From: Opitutales bacterium
Lineage (GTDB): Bacteria; Verrucomicrobiota; Verrucomicrobiia; Opitutales; UBA953
NCBI GenBank assembly: GCA_017531845.1
Contig: JAFXKI010000007.1
Coordinates: 248,001-312,000 of the forward strand
DNA length: 64,000 nucleotides
Direction of reading: 5' to 3'
The notes under the pieces are model-generated. The model was not told the DNA's origin, made no database searches, and saw only the letters and a list, made by a program, of their open reading frames with translations. Position numbers and translations under genes: made by a program. Below, piece by piece: positions 9,415 to 19,292 of this stretch. Position 1 is the first letter of the stretch, and each line of letters opens with the position of its first letter.

Positions 9415-10617
9415 TTATTGATTCGCGGCAACGTAAGCGTTGACTTCGGCAACCGCCTTGCGCGCACCGTCGATAAGGCTGTCCGCCGGCGTGATTTTCA
9501 AGCCGCTTTCGGCAAGAACTTTCTTGCCTTCTTCGACCTGATTGCCTTCGAGGCGAACGATCAGCGGAACCTTGATTTCAACCGTCTTGGCGGCGGCAAC
9601 AATACCTTCGGCAATCGTGAGGCAGCTCATGATGCCGCCGAAGATGTTGACGAGAATGCCCTTGACGTTCGGGTCCTGCGTGATGATGCGGAACGCCGCC
9701 GTAACTTGTTCAACCGTCGCGGAGCCGCCGACGTCGAGGAAGTTTGCGGGAGAACCGCCGCAGTGCTTGATGATGTCCATCGTGGACATGGCGAGCCCTG
9801 CGCCGTTGACGAGACACGCGATGGAGCCGTCGAGCGCGATGTAGTTGAGGTCGTATTTACGGGCTTCAACTTCCTTCGGGTCTTCTTCGGTGATGTCGCG
9901 GAGCGCTTCGATTTCCGGATGGCGGAAAAGCGCGTTGTCGTCGAAAGAAACTTTCGCGTCGAGAGCGATGACCTGCCCGTCGTTCGTGGAAACCATCGGG
10001 TTGACTTCGACGAGCGAGCAATCCTTCGCGGCGAAGAGTTTGTAAAGGTTCATCACGAGCTTTTTGAACTGCTTCGCTTCGTCGCCTTCAAAGCCGAGCG
10101 CGAACGCGAGTTCGCCCGCCTGATAAGCGCGCATGCCGATTGCCGGGTCGATCCAAACCTTGGCGATTTTTTCCGGCGTTTTTTCGGCGACTTCTTCGAT
10201 GTTCATACCGCCTTCGGTGGAAGCGATAACGACCGGCTTCGAGGTCGCGCGGTCGAGAAGAACGGCGAGATAGTATTCGTGCTTAATCGAGGAAGCTTCG
10301 TTGAAATAAATCGTACGCACAACGCGACCTGCGGGACCGGTTTGCTTCGTAACGAGCGTGTTACCGAGCATGGCTTTCGCCGCCGCAAGCGCATCTTCTT
10401 TGGTTTTCGTCACTTTGACGCCGCCCTGATAGCCGTCCGTGAACGTGCCTTTGCCGCGTCCTCCCGCATGGATTTGGGACTTAACGACGTAAAGCTCGCC
10501 CGGAATCTGGTCGATAGCTGCGGCGAATTCTTCTTCTTTCTGACAAGCAACGCCAAAGGGAACCGGAATCCCGTATTCCGCAAAGAGCTGCTTCGCTTGA
10601 TATTCGTGGATATTCAT
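9415..10617 (-). CDS. sucC: Succinate-CoA ligase, ADP-forming, beta subunit
   Basis: This 400-aa protein is counted from the ATG at 10617, where the sequence begins [20 protein letters not shown], the canonical SucC N-terminus. The longer open frame upstream is not used. It has an ATP-grasp domain with GGRGKGTF, then the C-terminal CoA-ligase domain with [13 protein letters not shown] and [12 protein letters not shown]. It is a few residues longer than E. coli SucC. It is the first gene of the sucCD pair. The gene contains no CGGGAACG motif, but two overlapping head-to-head copies lie in the upstream gap. Confidence 0.97.
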   Translation of the reverse strand: MNIHEYQAKQLFAEYGIPVPFGVACQKEEEFAAAIDQIPGELYVVKSQIHAGGRGKGTFTDGYQGGVKVTKTKEDALAAAKAMLGNTLVTKQTGPAGRVVRTIYFNEASSIKHEYYLAVLLDRATSKPVVIASTEGGMNIEEVAEKTPEKIAKVWIDPAIGMRAYQAGELAFALGFEGDEAKQFKKLVMNLYKLFAAKDCSLVEVNPMVSTNDGQVIALDAKVSFDDNALFRHPEIEALRDITEEDPKEVEARKYDLNYIALDGSIACLVNGAGLAMSTMDIIKHCGGSPANFLDVGGSATVEQVTAAFRIITQDPNVKGILVNIFGGIMSCLTIAEGIVAAAKTVEIKVPLIVRLEGNQVEEGKKVLAESGLKITPADSLIDGARKAVAEVNAYVAANQ

Positions 10618-10766
10618 AAAATAACTGAGGATGGATAATTTAGAAGGAACTCGGCGGGAACGAGCGTTCCCGAGAAACGGGTTCGTTTCTTTATTGTTGC
10701 GCTCTTTCGAACTTTTCGCAAGAGCGAAAACATAAAAAAAAAAGGCGGAAGAAGGAGGTGGAGGCG
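10618..10766. promoter_or_regulatory. sucCD upstream region
   Basis: This 149-bp gap separates the menE-like stop from the sucC start. It holds two motif copies facing each other (CGGGAACG at 10655-10662 and CGTTCCCG at 10665-10672) and a small hairpin (TTTTCGCAAGAGCGAAAA near 10712). I could not pick a convincing -35/-10 pair. Confidence 0.35.
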
Positions 10767-11945
10767 TTACGCGATCCCGCCGGCAAGGAACACGCACAGC
10801 TTTTCTCTGTCGAGCTTTCCTTTCGCATCAAACGGCAACGCGGGAACGCCGATTAGCCGTTTCGGAAGCATCCACGGCGGCAAATCTTTTTTTATTTTTT
10901 CCATTAAATTTTCCGGTATCGGAATTTTCACCAGAGCAACTACGCGTTCGCCCCATTCCGAATCCGGCTCTCCGATCACCAGCGCATCCTGCGCTCCTGC
11001 CGCCCGCAACGCATTTTCCACCAATATCGGATCTGTTTTTTCTCCGCCGGAATTGATGTAGCGGTCGGCTCGTCCGAGCACGATTACACGCCCGACATCA
11101 TCGATTTTTCCTTCATCGTTGGTTAGAAAACGCCCGCACGGATTCGGTAAAATTTCTCCGTCTTCATTTAAGGTTTCGCCAAGCGAGCTCGCTTCAATCG
11201 CAATGCGGGCATCCGTTGCGAGAAAAAATTTTGCATGCGGAAGCGGCGTTCCCGCAAGCATTTCGCCGTCCTGCGGTCGCCATAAAGCAACGAGCGAGGC
11301 GGTTTCCGTCATTCCGTAGCCGATTCCGAAATTTAATCCTTCTTTCCTTGCACGGGCGATTAACGCTACGGGAACGCGTGCGCCGCCAAGTAGGATGAAA
11401 TCAAATTTTTTCAGCCACTCGATTCCTTCCGGGCGGTTGAGAAGGCGCGTCAGTTGCGTAGGCACGAGAGAGTTCATCCAAAATTCACCGGCGTTTTTTC
11501 TAAATTCCGGCAAAAGTGCGTTCTCTCGGAAGCTTCCGTTTTCCGCCACAAAAATCTTCCCGCCGGAAACGCGGGAACGCACCCACGGCATAAGCCCGCT
11601 CACGTGCCACGGCGGCAGACAAACGAAGCCGTTCAACGGCATGCCCGAAGGCAGGTTTAATGCTGCGAGAAGAGCCCGCGCGCTTGCTTCGAGCGTTTCC
11701 GGAGAGTGTGCGATAAAACGGATGCGACCTCCGCTTCCGCCGCTGGCGATAAAAATTTTCCCCGGCGTTCCCGGGATTTTTTTTTCGGAATAAAGCCGAA
11801 TCAGAATTTCCGCCTCTGCCCGCTGTTGTTCCGACCAAAAAGGGTTTATCAAAAACGCATCCTTTTCCCCGCCGTAAATTTCCCCGATGCGGGAGAAATA
11901 CGCCGAGGCAGAAGTTTCCGTTATGCGCTCCACATCTACGCTCAT
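10767..11945 (-). CDS. AMP-forming acyl-CoA ligase, MenE-like (o-succinylbenzoate-CoA ligase candidate)
   Basis: This 392-aa protein is counted from the ATG at 11945; a GTG lies one codon earlier. It belongs to the ANL adenylating-enzyme superfamily. Motifs in order are a Gly/Ser-rich loop (IASGGSGG), [14 protein letters not shown] and [13 protein letters not shown], then a C-terminal lid with WGERVVALV and GKLDREKL. The short length and overall order fit MenE, which activates o-succinylbenzoate in menaquinone synthesis. No other men gene is in the window, so assignment to menE is an inference. It lies between sucC and mutL on the same strand. Confidence 0.65.
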   Translation of the reverse strand: MSVDVERITETSASAYFSRIGEIYGGEKDAFLINPFWSEQQRAEAEILIRLYSEKKIPGTPGKIFIASGGSGGRIRFIAHSPETLEASARALLAALNLPSGMPLNGFVCLPPWHVSGLMPWVRSRVSGGKIFVAENGSFRENALLPEFRKNAGEFWMNSLVPTQLTRLLNRPEGIEWLKKFDFILLGGARVPVALIARARKEGLNFGIGYGMTETASLVALWRPQDGEMLAGTPLPHAKFFLATDARIAIEASSLGETLNEDGEILPNPCGRFLTNDEGKIDDVGRVIVLGRADRYINSGGEKTDPILVENALRAAGAQDALVIGEPDSEWGERVVALVKIPIPENLMEKIKKDLPPWMLPKRLIGVPALPFDAKGKLDREKLCVFLAGGIA

Positions 11946-12027
11946 CACGAATCAAGCTTAGTTGACGGCAAAATCCCGTCAAATCCGAAGTATCTCTTCC
12001 GATTTTTGCAAATCGCGCTACGCTTTT

Positions 12028-13896
12028 TCACGAAAAAAAGCGGCGAGCAATTTCGCTTCGGGAAATTTCGAAAAAGATTTTTTGTCCGTTCGGATTCACA
12101 TTGGGCTGGGACGTTTCAAAAAGCACGGAAAGCAGTCCCCGCAAATCGCCCTGCTCGGAAAGTGTCATCGCCGCACGTGTTTGCAACGCCTGCGTTCCCG
12201 CGATCCGGGAAAGCGTTTCGTGGGCTACGTTCCCGCGGGAAAATTCCGCCGGAAGCCGAGCAATGCGGTCGACCAAATCCCGCACGAAGCCGCAAACATC
12301 GGCATCCGGAGAAAGCCAGTCCGGGATTTCGGTAATACGGAAAAAATTGCGCCCGAATTCCTCAACGGAAAAACCGGCTTCCTCAAGGATTGCCCGATTT
12401 CGCATCAGCGCGTCCGCGAGCACGGGCTCAAATTCTATCGATTCCGGAATGAGCAACAATTGGGAATGCCGTTCCTCATTTTTAAAACGAGCCAGCGTGC
12501 GCTCATACCAAATACGCTCTAAAGCAAGACGCGGATTAAAAATCAGAAGATTTTTTTCCACTTGAAAAAGAGCCAAGCCTTCAAAACGCCCGACGAATCG
12601 CCACATTTTCCACGACGGATAGGCGGAAGGCTGCTTTTCCGGAATTCCGGGTTCGGCGGGAACGTTCGCCGCCCGACTCTGCAACGGATTTCGCGGAAAT
12701 GCTTTTCCCGCAGAGAAATCTTCTTGCCGGGGGAGATTTTGCGGCGGTGTATTATTTTCTCCGGAAAAATTCGCGGGAACGCCGAAAGGTTGCGGTTTCG
12801 CCGGAGAAACATTTTCCGAAATCACGGAAGCTGGCAACGGGGCACGCGCCGCAGTCGCCTCGCGGGGAAAACTTGTCGGGAAAACCGGCGGCGCAGCAGT
12901 TTCCGGCGCAACGCCGAGTGTTTTTAAGACTGCGGAGATAATTAGATTCCGCACGGCGGATTCATTCCGGAAACGCACTTCGCGCTTTGCCGGATGCACG
13001 TTAACATCTACCGCGTGCGGATCTATTTCCAGAAAAAGAAACGCCAGCGGATAGCGCCCGCGCGGAATAAGTGTATGGAAACTTTCAACCAGCGAATACG
13101 CCATCGTGCGATTATCAACGGGACGACCGTTCACAACGGTTACCATTTCCGTTCTCGCTGCGCGGCTCACGCCGGGTTTGCCGACCAATCCGAAAACACG
13201 CATGCCCTCGCGTTCGTTTTCACAAAGCGGAATCAAGTCCTGCGCCAATTGGCGTCCCCAAATCGATCCTACGCGTTCCCGCAAATCCGATTCCGCCGGA
13301 GAGCGAAAAATTTCGCGTCCGTTTTCCCAAAGCGTGAACGCGATTTCCGGGTGAGAAACTGCATAAAGCCGCACGCAGCGCGTAATATGAGCCGCTTCCG
13401 TATTTTCTGATTTTAAAAATTTCAGGCGTGCGGGAACGTTGAAAAACAACCTCGAAATTTCGATTCGCGTTCCCGTCGGCATACCGATTTCCCGGCAATA
13501 GCGATATTTACCGCCTTCGACCAAAATTTCCGAGCCGATCTGCGCGTCTGCGGCTCGCGTTTTCAGCGAAAAGCAGGAAACACTCGCGATTGAAGGAAGT
13601 GCTTCTCCGCGAAATCCGAACGAATGAATCGTGTCAAGATCCGCCGTCTCGCGAATTTTGCTTGTGGCATGGCGTTCAAGAGCCAGCAAAGCTTGATCGG
13701 AGCTCATTCCGCAACCGTTATCCTCAATCGCCATGAAACTTTTTCCGCCGTTGCGAAATTCGATGGTGATCCGCGTCGCTCCCGCATCTATCGCGTTTTC
13801 GAGCAACTCTTTTATCACGGACATCGGGCGCTCAACCACTTCGCCGGCGGCGATTTGGTTGGCGACATTATCCGGTAATATGCGGATTTGAGCCAT
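12028..13896 (-). CDS. mutL: DNA mismatch repair protein MutL
   Basis: This 622-aa protein is counted from the ATG at 13896 (MAQIRILPDNVANQIAAGEV); the open frame extends five codons up to a TTG. The N-terminal GHKL ATPase shows ENAIDAGA, DNGCGM and GFRGEAL. A Pro-rich linker spans residues about 330-435, and the C-terminal dimerisation domain follows. The endonuclease motif DQHAxxExxxxE is not conserved: the matching region reads NPRLALERIWYE. This MutL should therefore act as a matchmaker without its own nicking activity. No mutS or mutH is in the window. Confidence 0.95.
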   Translation of the reverse strand: MAQIRILPDNVANQIAAGEVVERPMSVIKELLENAIDAGATRITIEFRNGGKSFMAIEDNGCGMSSDQALLALERHATSKIRETADLDTIHSFGFRGEALPSIASVSCFSLKTRAADAQIGSEILVEGGKYRYCREIGMPTGTRIEISRLFFNVPARLKFLKSENTEAAHITRCVRLYAVSHPEIAFTLWENGREIFRSPAESDLRERVGSIWGRQLAQDLIPLCENEREGMRVFGLVGKPGVSRAARTEMVTVVNGRPVDNRTMAYSLVESFHTLIPRGRYPLAFLFLEIDPHAVDVNVHPAKREVRFRNESAVRNLIISAVLKTLGVAPETAAPPVFPTSFPREATAARAPLPASVISENVSPAKPQPFGVPANFSGENNTPPQNLPRQEDFSAGKAFPRNPLQSRAANVPAEPGIPEKQPSAYPSWKMWRFVGRFEGLALFQVEKNLLIFNPRLALERIWYERTLARFKNEERHSQLLLIPESIEFEPVLADALMRNRAILEEAGFSVEEFGRNFFRITEIPDWLSPDADVCGFVRDLVDRIARLPAEFSRGNVAHETLSRIAGTQALQTRAAMTLSEQGDLRGLLSVLFETSQPNVNPNGQKIFFEISRSEIARRFFS

Positions 13897-14048
13897 TTCG
13901 GGTTCGAACAAAAAACGGCGTATGCTATGCGGATTTTGAAGATTTCACAATGAAGAATCTTTCAAATGAGCGCACGTCGTGAAGCTTCGGAAGACGGTTC
14001 CGGACACCGGCTCCCAGTTACCGGCTCCCGAACCGACAAACGAGCTCG

Positions 14049-15425
14049 CTAAACCGTTTTGGAATGCCGCGTTCCCGCCGCCGACGGCGAAAAATAAGCA
14101 TCAAACGCCATCGCGATATTGCGAATGAAAAGACGTCCGGTTTGCGTTACTTTCAATCCGGAATCACAAAATTCCACCAAGCCGTCATCGGCAAGCGGAC
14201 GAAGTTTTTCCAGGGAATCACGATATTTTTCGGCAAAATCAATGCCTCCGAGTTTTCTGCCCATCGCCGAAAAATCGAGCTCCAAATCGCACATAACGCG
14301 CATGATGATTTCGCGGCGGCGGCAATCTTCTTCCGTAAGAACCAATCCTTTGACGACCGGAAGCGTTCCCGCTTCGAGAGCAGAGATATAGCCGTCCAAA
14401 TCTTTTTCATTCTGAGAAAAACTGCGGGCGCTCTGAGAAATGGACGACATGCCCAAGCCGACAATCGGCAAACCGGCATGCGTCGAATAACCTTCAAAAT
14501 TGCGTTGAAGCCGGCGTTCCCGCAAAGCGGTTGCGAGCTCGTCTCCCTCTTTGGCGAAATGATCCATGCCGATGTAAACGTAGCCGGAACGCGTAAGTTT
14601 TTCGATGGCTGTCTTCAGAATTGCGAGTTTTTCGTCGGGAGACGGGAACGCATTTGCGCGCTCCAAAAGTTTTTGCTGCGGTTTAATCCACGGCACGTGA
14701 GCGTAGCTGAACACGGAAAGCCGATCCGGAGAAAGGCTCAGCACACCGTCCAGAGTCTTTGAAAAACTTTCTGCCGTCTGGTGCGGCAAGCCGTAAATCA
14801 GATCAAAATTAACGGAAGAAAAACCCGCCTCGCGCAACGCTTCGACCGTTTCTCTCACAACGGGAAAGGGTTGAACGCGGTGGATGGCAAGCTGAACTTC
14901 CGCGTTCAAATCCTGCACGCCGAGCGATGCCCGCGAACATCCGAGGCGGCGAAACGCGGCGATAACTTCGCGACTCGCCGTGCGCGGATCCATTTCGACG
15001 GAAATTTCCGCATCTTCCGCAAAACGAAACGCGCGGTGAAGCATATCGGAAATACGGTCGATCTGCTCCGGAGAAAGTGCGCTCGGAGTGCCGCCTCCGA
15101 AATGGAGCTGTTGCACGATAAGCTCCGAACCCAATTCGTTCTTGCGCAAAGAAATTTCCCGCTCAAGCGCAATTATGTAACGCTCTGCCACAGCGGCGTC
15201 CCCGGCGGGAACATTCGTGCAGCCGCAATACCAACACAGATGTCGGCAAAACGGAATGTGGACATAGAGTGATACCGCGTTCCCGCAGGCAACAATGTCG
15301 TCGCGCATCACGCAAAGAAGCGAACGCGCGGGAACGTCGTCTCGAAACTGCAACGCCGTCGGGTAAGACGTATAGCGCGGACCGGGCACATTGTATTTTT
15401 TGACCAACTCAAAATCTACATTCAT
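14049..15425 (-). CDS. hemN: Oxygen-independent coproporphyrinogen III dehydrogenase
   Basis: This 458-aa radical SAM enzyme decarboxylates coproporphyrinogen III to protoporphyrinogen IX without oxygen. The start at 15425 gives the typical N-terminus with KKYNVPGPRYTSYPTA. The cluster motif PFCRHLCWYCGC keeps the CxxxCxxCxC spacing of true HemN near residues 50-60. HFGGGTPS and the HemN C-terminal domain are present. Length matches E. coli HemN. The region to pta (15426-15642) is a divergent promoter gap of 217 bp. The gene implies haem synthesis under low oxygen. Confidence 0.95.
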   Translation of the reverse strand: MNVDFELVKKYNVPGPRYTSYPTALQFRDDVPARSLLCVMRDDIVACGNAVSLYVHIPFCRHLCWYCGCTNVPAGDAAVAERYIIALEREISLRKNELGSELIVQQLHFGGGTPSALSPEQIDRISDMLHRAFRFAEDAEISVEMDPRTASREVIAAFRRLGCSRASLGVQDLNAEVQLAIHRVQPFPVVRETVEALREAGFSSVNFDLIYGLPHQTAESFSKTLDGVLSLSPDRLSVFSYAHVPWIKPQQKLLERANAFPSPDEKLAILKTAIEKLTRSGYVYIGMDHFAKEGDELATALRERRLQRNFEGYSTHAGLPIVGLGMSSISQSARSFSQNEKDLDGYISALEAGTLPVVKGLVLTEEDCRRREIIMRVMCDLELDFSAMGRKLGGIDFAEKYRDSLEKLRPLADDGLVEFCDSGLKVTQTGRLFIRNIAMAFDAYFSPSAAGTRHSKTV

Positions 15426-15642
15426 CGTGTCGACATTTTGCGTTTCCTTCCGCGTTCCCGCAATAGTGAACAAGGGGAAGGAAGATTAAAGAGAGCCGGA
15501 TATCGGCAACTCCAATTCCCGGTTGCCGCAATTTCGCGAATTGCGTGTTGTTTAAAAAAGCATTAGCCTTGCGTGCTGATTGAAAAATCAAACAAAACAC
15601 ACGAAACAACCAACATTCTTAAAGAACAGAGGAAAAAATTCT

Positions 15643-16686
15643 ATGCCGCTTATTAACAAACTTTCGGCACGACTCCAAAATCACCCGAAGCGCGTTGTCT
15701 TCCCCGAAGGCTCGGATGTCCGCGTCATTCAGGCTGCGCGCCAATTCGCCACGCGCCGCCTCGGCGTTCCCGTCCTTATCGGCGACCGCACGCGCATCAA
15801 AGCAATTGCGGCACGCCTCGACGTGCGCCTCGACGGAATCCGTATCATCGAGCCGGCACGCTCTGCGGAATTGCCCGAATTTGTAAAAAAACTCAAAGGT
15901 ATGCAACGCTTCAACGGAATGAATGAAGCCGAAGCAACCGATTACGTGCTTTCTCCCAATTATTTCGCCTGCATGATGCTGCTTACGGGAGCGGCAGATG
16001 CCATGGTTTGCGGTGCCACAACAATTCCGACCAACGCCCTCCGCGCCGTGTTTCAGCTCATCCCGCGCCAAGAAGGTGTCGAAACCGTTTCGTCCATGCA
16101 AATCATGGCAAAAGAAGATTCTTCCCTCGGTATTAACGGAACGCTCTTTCTCACAGACTGTGCCGTGATTCCCGAACCTACGGCGGAACAACTCGCAGAT
16201 ATCGCAATCACAACGTCGATGCTGTGTTACCACTTGACTAATGTGCCGCCACGCGTCGCCATGCTTTCCTATACCTCGAAAAGCCTGACGCGAAAAACGC
16301 CCGCCGTCGAAAAAGTCAAAACCGCAACGGCTCTGGCGCGGGCAAAGGCGCGCGACTTCGACGTTCCCGTAGAAATCGACGGCGAATTACAGGTCGACTC
16401 CGCATTGGACGCGTTCACGGCAAATGTCAAAGGCGTTGAAGGTCCCGTCGCCGGCAAAGCCAACGTACTCGTATTCCCGGATTTGAACAGCGGAAACATT
16501 GCCTCCAAATTCGCACAACTCGTCGCGGAAATTCCCGCTTACGGACAAATCCTCACGGGACTGTCCAAACCGATTGCGGAAATTTCCCGCGGAGCAAGCG
16601 CGCACGACATCCTCGGCTCGGCAATCATCGTCGCCGCACAGTCCGTCGATCGCCACTATCTCTACCCCTTGGAAACGGAAAATTAA
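15643..16686 (+). CDS. pta: Phosphate acetyltransferase, PTA_PTB domain only
   Basis: This 347-aa enzyme interconverts acetyl-CoA and acetyl phosphate. The ATG at 15643 follows an AGAGG about 10 nt upstream; the open frame extends further but has no better start. Recognisable segments are VVFPEGSDVRVIQAA near residue 18, MVCGATTIPTNALR near 120 and the C-terminal VFPDLNSGNIASK and ISRGASAHDIL. It is the short, single-domain form. The P-loop/DRTGG half that is fused in E. coli Pta is encoded by the next gene, 73 bp downstream. No ackA is in the window. Confidence 0.95.
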   Translation: MPLINKLSARLQNHPKRVVFPEGSDVRVIQAARQFATRRLGVPVLIGDRTRIKAIAARLDVRLDGIRIIEPARSAELPEFVKKLKGMQRFNGMNEAEATDYVLSPNYFACMMLLTGAADAMVCGATTIPTNALRAVFQLIPRQEGVETVSSMQIMAKEDSSLGINGTLFLTDCAVIPEPTAEQLADIAITTSMLCYHLTNVPPRVAMLSYTSKSLTRKTPAVEKVKTATALARAKARDFDVPVEIDGELQVDSALDAFTANVKGVEGPVAGKANVLVFPDLNSGNIASKFAQLVAEIPAYGQILTGLSKPIAEISRGASAHDILGSAIIVAAQSVDRHYLYPLETEN

Positions 16687-16759
16687 GGGACTCCGCAAAG
16701 CTTGAGAATAAAAAACCGAGAAGTTTCCGTTTCATGCGAAACGAAATTCAGGACGAAAA

Positions 16760-17923
16760 ATGGCACTCAATCAGGCATCTTTTGCGCACGACATTCCCGG
16801 GCTTCTGACGCGCCCGATTAACACAACGACACGGCGCATTTTTGTCGCCGCCACACGCCAAAACGACGGGAAAACCACGACATCGCTCGGGCTTTTCGGC
16901 GCCCTGCTCTCACTCGGGCACAACGTGAGCTATATCAAACCCGTCGCCCAACGTATCGTCGAAGTCGAAAACGGCGTGGAAGTCGATGAAGACACGTTTT
17001 TGCTCAACAGCATTTACGATGTAAAAATCCCGATTGCAGCAATGTCGCCGGTCGCCGTGGATTCGCAATTCACGCGTCGGTATTTGGACGATCCCGCGCA
17101 ACTTGCGCCGCACATTGCCGACACGATTTGCCGGGCGTTTGACCGCGCCGCTTACGAAAAAGACATCATCATCGTTGAGGGTTCCGGACATGCGGGTGTC
17201 GGCTCCGTTTTCAACGCCTCCAACGCGGACAACGCAAAAATGCTCAACTCCAAAGTCGTCATCGTTGCTGCCGGCGGGATCGGCAAGCCCGTGGACGAAA
17301 TTGCGATGAACAAAGCACTTTTCGACAGTCGCGGAGTAGAATGCATCGGCGTGATTTTAAACAAGGTCTTGCCCGAAAAAATGAATGCCGTCCGGAAATA
17401 TGCGGCAACGGCATTGGAAAGGCTCGGCGTTCCCCTGCTCGGTTTGCTTCCCGTAGAGCAATCACTCTCCAGCCCGAATCTTTCTCAAATTGTTCAGGAA
17501 ATTTGCGGGCAATGGCTTGTGCCGCTCGTGAAAGGAAAATCTCAACGCGCGGCACATATCATCGTCGGAGCGATGTCCGCTCAGCATATTTTTAATTACA
17601 TTCGCGAAAACACCGTAATTATCGCCCCCGGAGACCGAGAAGATTTGCTTTTAGCGCTTATCGCCGCAGCGGGAACGGCTGATATTCCGAAAATCACCGG
17701 CATTATTCTGACCAACGGACAGACACCGCCGCCGCGCATTTTGTCGATGCTCAGCCAAATCGGCGTTCCCGTTGTCGCCACGGAGCGCGAATGCTTTGAA
17801 ACGACGCGCCGCATCAATCGCATGATTGTAAAAATACAACCCGAAGACGCAGACAAAGTTTCCGTTATCGAATCGCTCATCCGTAAAAATGTCGATCTCG
17901 ACCGTATTCTTGCAAGTATTTAA
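16760..17923 (+). CDS. P-loop/DRTGG protein resembling the N-terminal half of long Pta
   Basis: This 387-aa protein begins with a dethiobiotin-synthetase-like P-loop domain (residues about 27-230, ATP-binding RQNDGKTTT). A DRTGG-type domain follows (about 240-350), recognisable from GAMSAQHIFNYI and PGDRED. In Pta of enterobacteria these domains form the regulatory N-terminus. Here they sit in a separate gene directly downstream of the short pta, which strongly suggests that the two products act together. The split order, catalytic gene first, is unusual. Function as an allosteric partner is inferred. Confidence 0.75.
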   Translation: MALNQASFAHDIPGLLTRPINTTTRRIFVAATRQNDGKTTTSLGLFGALLSLGHNVSYIKPVAQRIVEVENGVEVDEDTFLLNSIYDVKIPIAAMSPVAVDSQFTRRYLDDPAQLAPHIADTICRAFDRAAYEKDIIIVEGSGHAGVGSVFNASNADNAKMLNSKVVIVAAGGIGKPVDEIAMNKALFDSRGVECIGVILNKVLPEKMNAVRKYAATALERLGVPLLGLLPVEQSLSSPNLSQIVQEICGQWLVPLVKGKSQRAAHIIVGAMSAQHIFNYIRENTVIIAPGDREDLLLALIAAAGTADIPKITGIILTNGQTPPPRILSMLSQIGVPVVATERECFETTRRINRMIVKIQPEDADKVSVIESLIRKNVDLDRILASI

Positions 17924-18019
17924 CGGTAATGAATAACTAACAATGAATAGTGAATAATGTCCGCCTTAAAGGTTTTGCTTAGGCAAAATCCTCGAACGGA
18001 ACTGCACACACTCCTATTT

Positions 18020-19258
18020 ATGCCCTGGTCTATCTATTTAGCTTTAAAACAATTGTTCCCGCCCGGGAAACGTTTTCCCGCGTTCGCGCTGGTTTCGATT
18101 ATCGGCGTTGCTATCGGCGTTTGCTCGCTACTTGTCGTCCAAACCGTGATGAACGGTTTTTCTCAGGAACACCGCGAAAATATCCAACGCATGTACGGAC
18201 ACGAAATCGTCCGTAGCGTTAATTACCGCCCCATTCAAAATCACAAGCCGCTGATGGAAAAGTTGCTCGCGATTCCGGGCGTCGCCGCCTGCTCGCCGTT
18301 TGCCGAAGGACAAGTGATGGTCAAAAACGGAAACGTTCCCGCGCTCCCGTTCGTGCGCGGCATTCATCTCGAGCTCGAAGACAAAGTCGTTCCCGTAAAA
18401 AAACTCATCATCGCCGGTTCGCTTGAAGAGCTTGACGACGATCGCGTCATTCTCGGAGACAAGCTTGCGAACACTCTCGGCATTCGCGCGCTCGGACAAA
18501 AAATTGAAGTTTACTCGCCGACAATGGTGGACGAGCTCAAGGATGACCAAGTTCCCCTGCCCGCCGAACTCGAAGTTTGCGGCATTTTTCGCTCCGGCTA
18601 CGTTCCCGCCGACGAGAATACGATGATTGTTTCCCTACGCCGCATGCAGGATCTTTATAATCTCGGACGCGGCGTTCACGGAATCCGCATTCGCTTGGAA
18701 GACCCGGAAAAAGCGATTGAACTTTTGCCGGAAATTTCCCGCGCTCTCCCGAAAAGCCTCGAAGCGCTCCCGTGGATGTATGTGAATTTCAATTTCCTTG
18801 AAGCCATTCGCTTTGAAAAATCGATGCTGTTTTTCCTGATGTTCATCATCACGCTCGTCGCGTCGTTTTCCATCGCGAGCACACTATTTTCGGCGGTTGT
18901 TAAGCGTTCCCGCGAAATCGGCATTCTCGGTGCACTCGGCGGACGCCCCCGACAGATCCTCGTGATTTTTGCTTCGCAGGGACTGTTTGTCGGGTTCATC
19001 GGATTCATTCTCGGATGCGGTCTGACATTTCTCATCGTCGCATTTCGCAACAACATTGTCGAAGGTATCAACAAACTTTTCGGTAGCGGAGAAATGGTTG
19101 CGCAAATGTATATGTTCCGGGAAATTCCCGTACACTACAATGTGAATGATTTCCTACTTGCCGCGCTATTCACAGTCATAACGACGACCGTCGCCGGGCT
19201 CATTCCCGCGATTTGGGCAGCCCGCAAAAAACCCGCCGAAGCCATGAGGGAAGCATAG
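18020..19258 (+). CDS. lolC: Lipoprotein-releasing ABC transporter permease, LolC/LolE family
   Basis: This 412-aa inner-membrane permease helps to extract outer-membrane lipoproteins and pass them to the LolA pathway. The ATG at 18020 gives MPWSIYLALKQLFPPGKR, the normal start of this family; an ATG at 17957 is possible but adds an atypical leader. One membrane segment is near the N-terminus, then a large periplasmic MacB-like domain, then three segments (about 275, 320 and 380). The FtsX-type core includes KRSREIGILGALGG. Only one permease gene is present, so a homodimer is likely. lolD follows after one inserted gene. Confidence 0.9.
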   Translation: MPWSIYLALKQLFPPGKRFPAFALVSIIGVAIGVCSLLVVQTVMNGFSQEHRENIQRMYGHEIVRSVNYRPIQNHKPLMEKLLAIPGVAACSPFAEGQVMVKNGNVPALPFVRGIHLELEDKVVPVKKLIIAGSLEELDDDRVILGDKLANTLGIRALGQKIEVYSPTMVDELKDDQVPLPAELEVCGIFRSGYVPADENTMIVSLRRMQDLYNLGRGVHGIRIRLEDPEKAIELLPEISRALPKSLEALPWMYVNFNFLEAIRFEKSMLFFLMFIITLVASFSIASTLFSAVVKRSREIGILGALGGRPRQILVIFASQGLFVGFIGFILGCGLTFLIVAFRNNIVEGINKLFGSGEMVAQMYMFREIPVHYNVNDFLLAALFTVITTTVAGLIPAIWAARKKPAEAMREA

Positions 19259-19271
19259 CCGGGGAAAAGAA

Positions 19272-19292
19272 GAAACCGCGAATGAACACAAA
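19272..19292. repeat. Left inverted repeat flanking the GxxExxY gene
   Basis: GAAACCGCGAATGAACACAAA matches the reverse complement of 19678-19698 at 18 of 21 positions. The repeat overlaps the start codon of the GxxExxY gene, and its AATAAACACGAA continuation encodes the N-terminal Asn-Lys-His-Glu. Confidence 0.65.

Noticed and set aside
9418-10638. 406-aa open frame on the plus strand
   Set aside because: It is antisense to sucC and lacks any recognisable motif.
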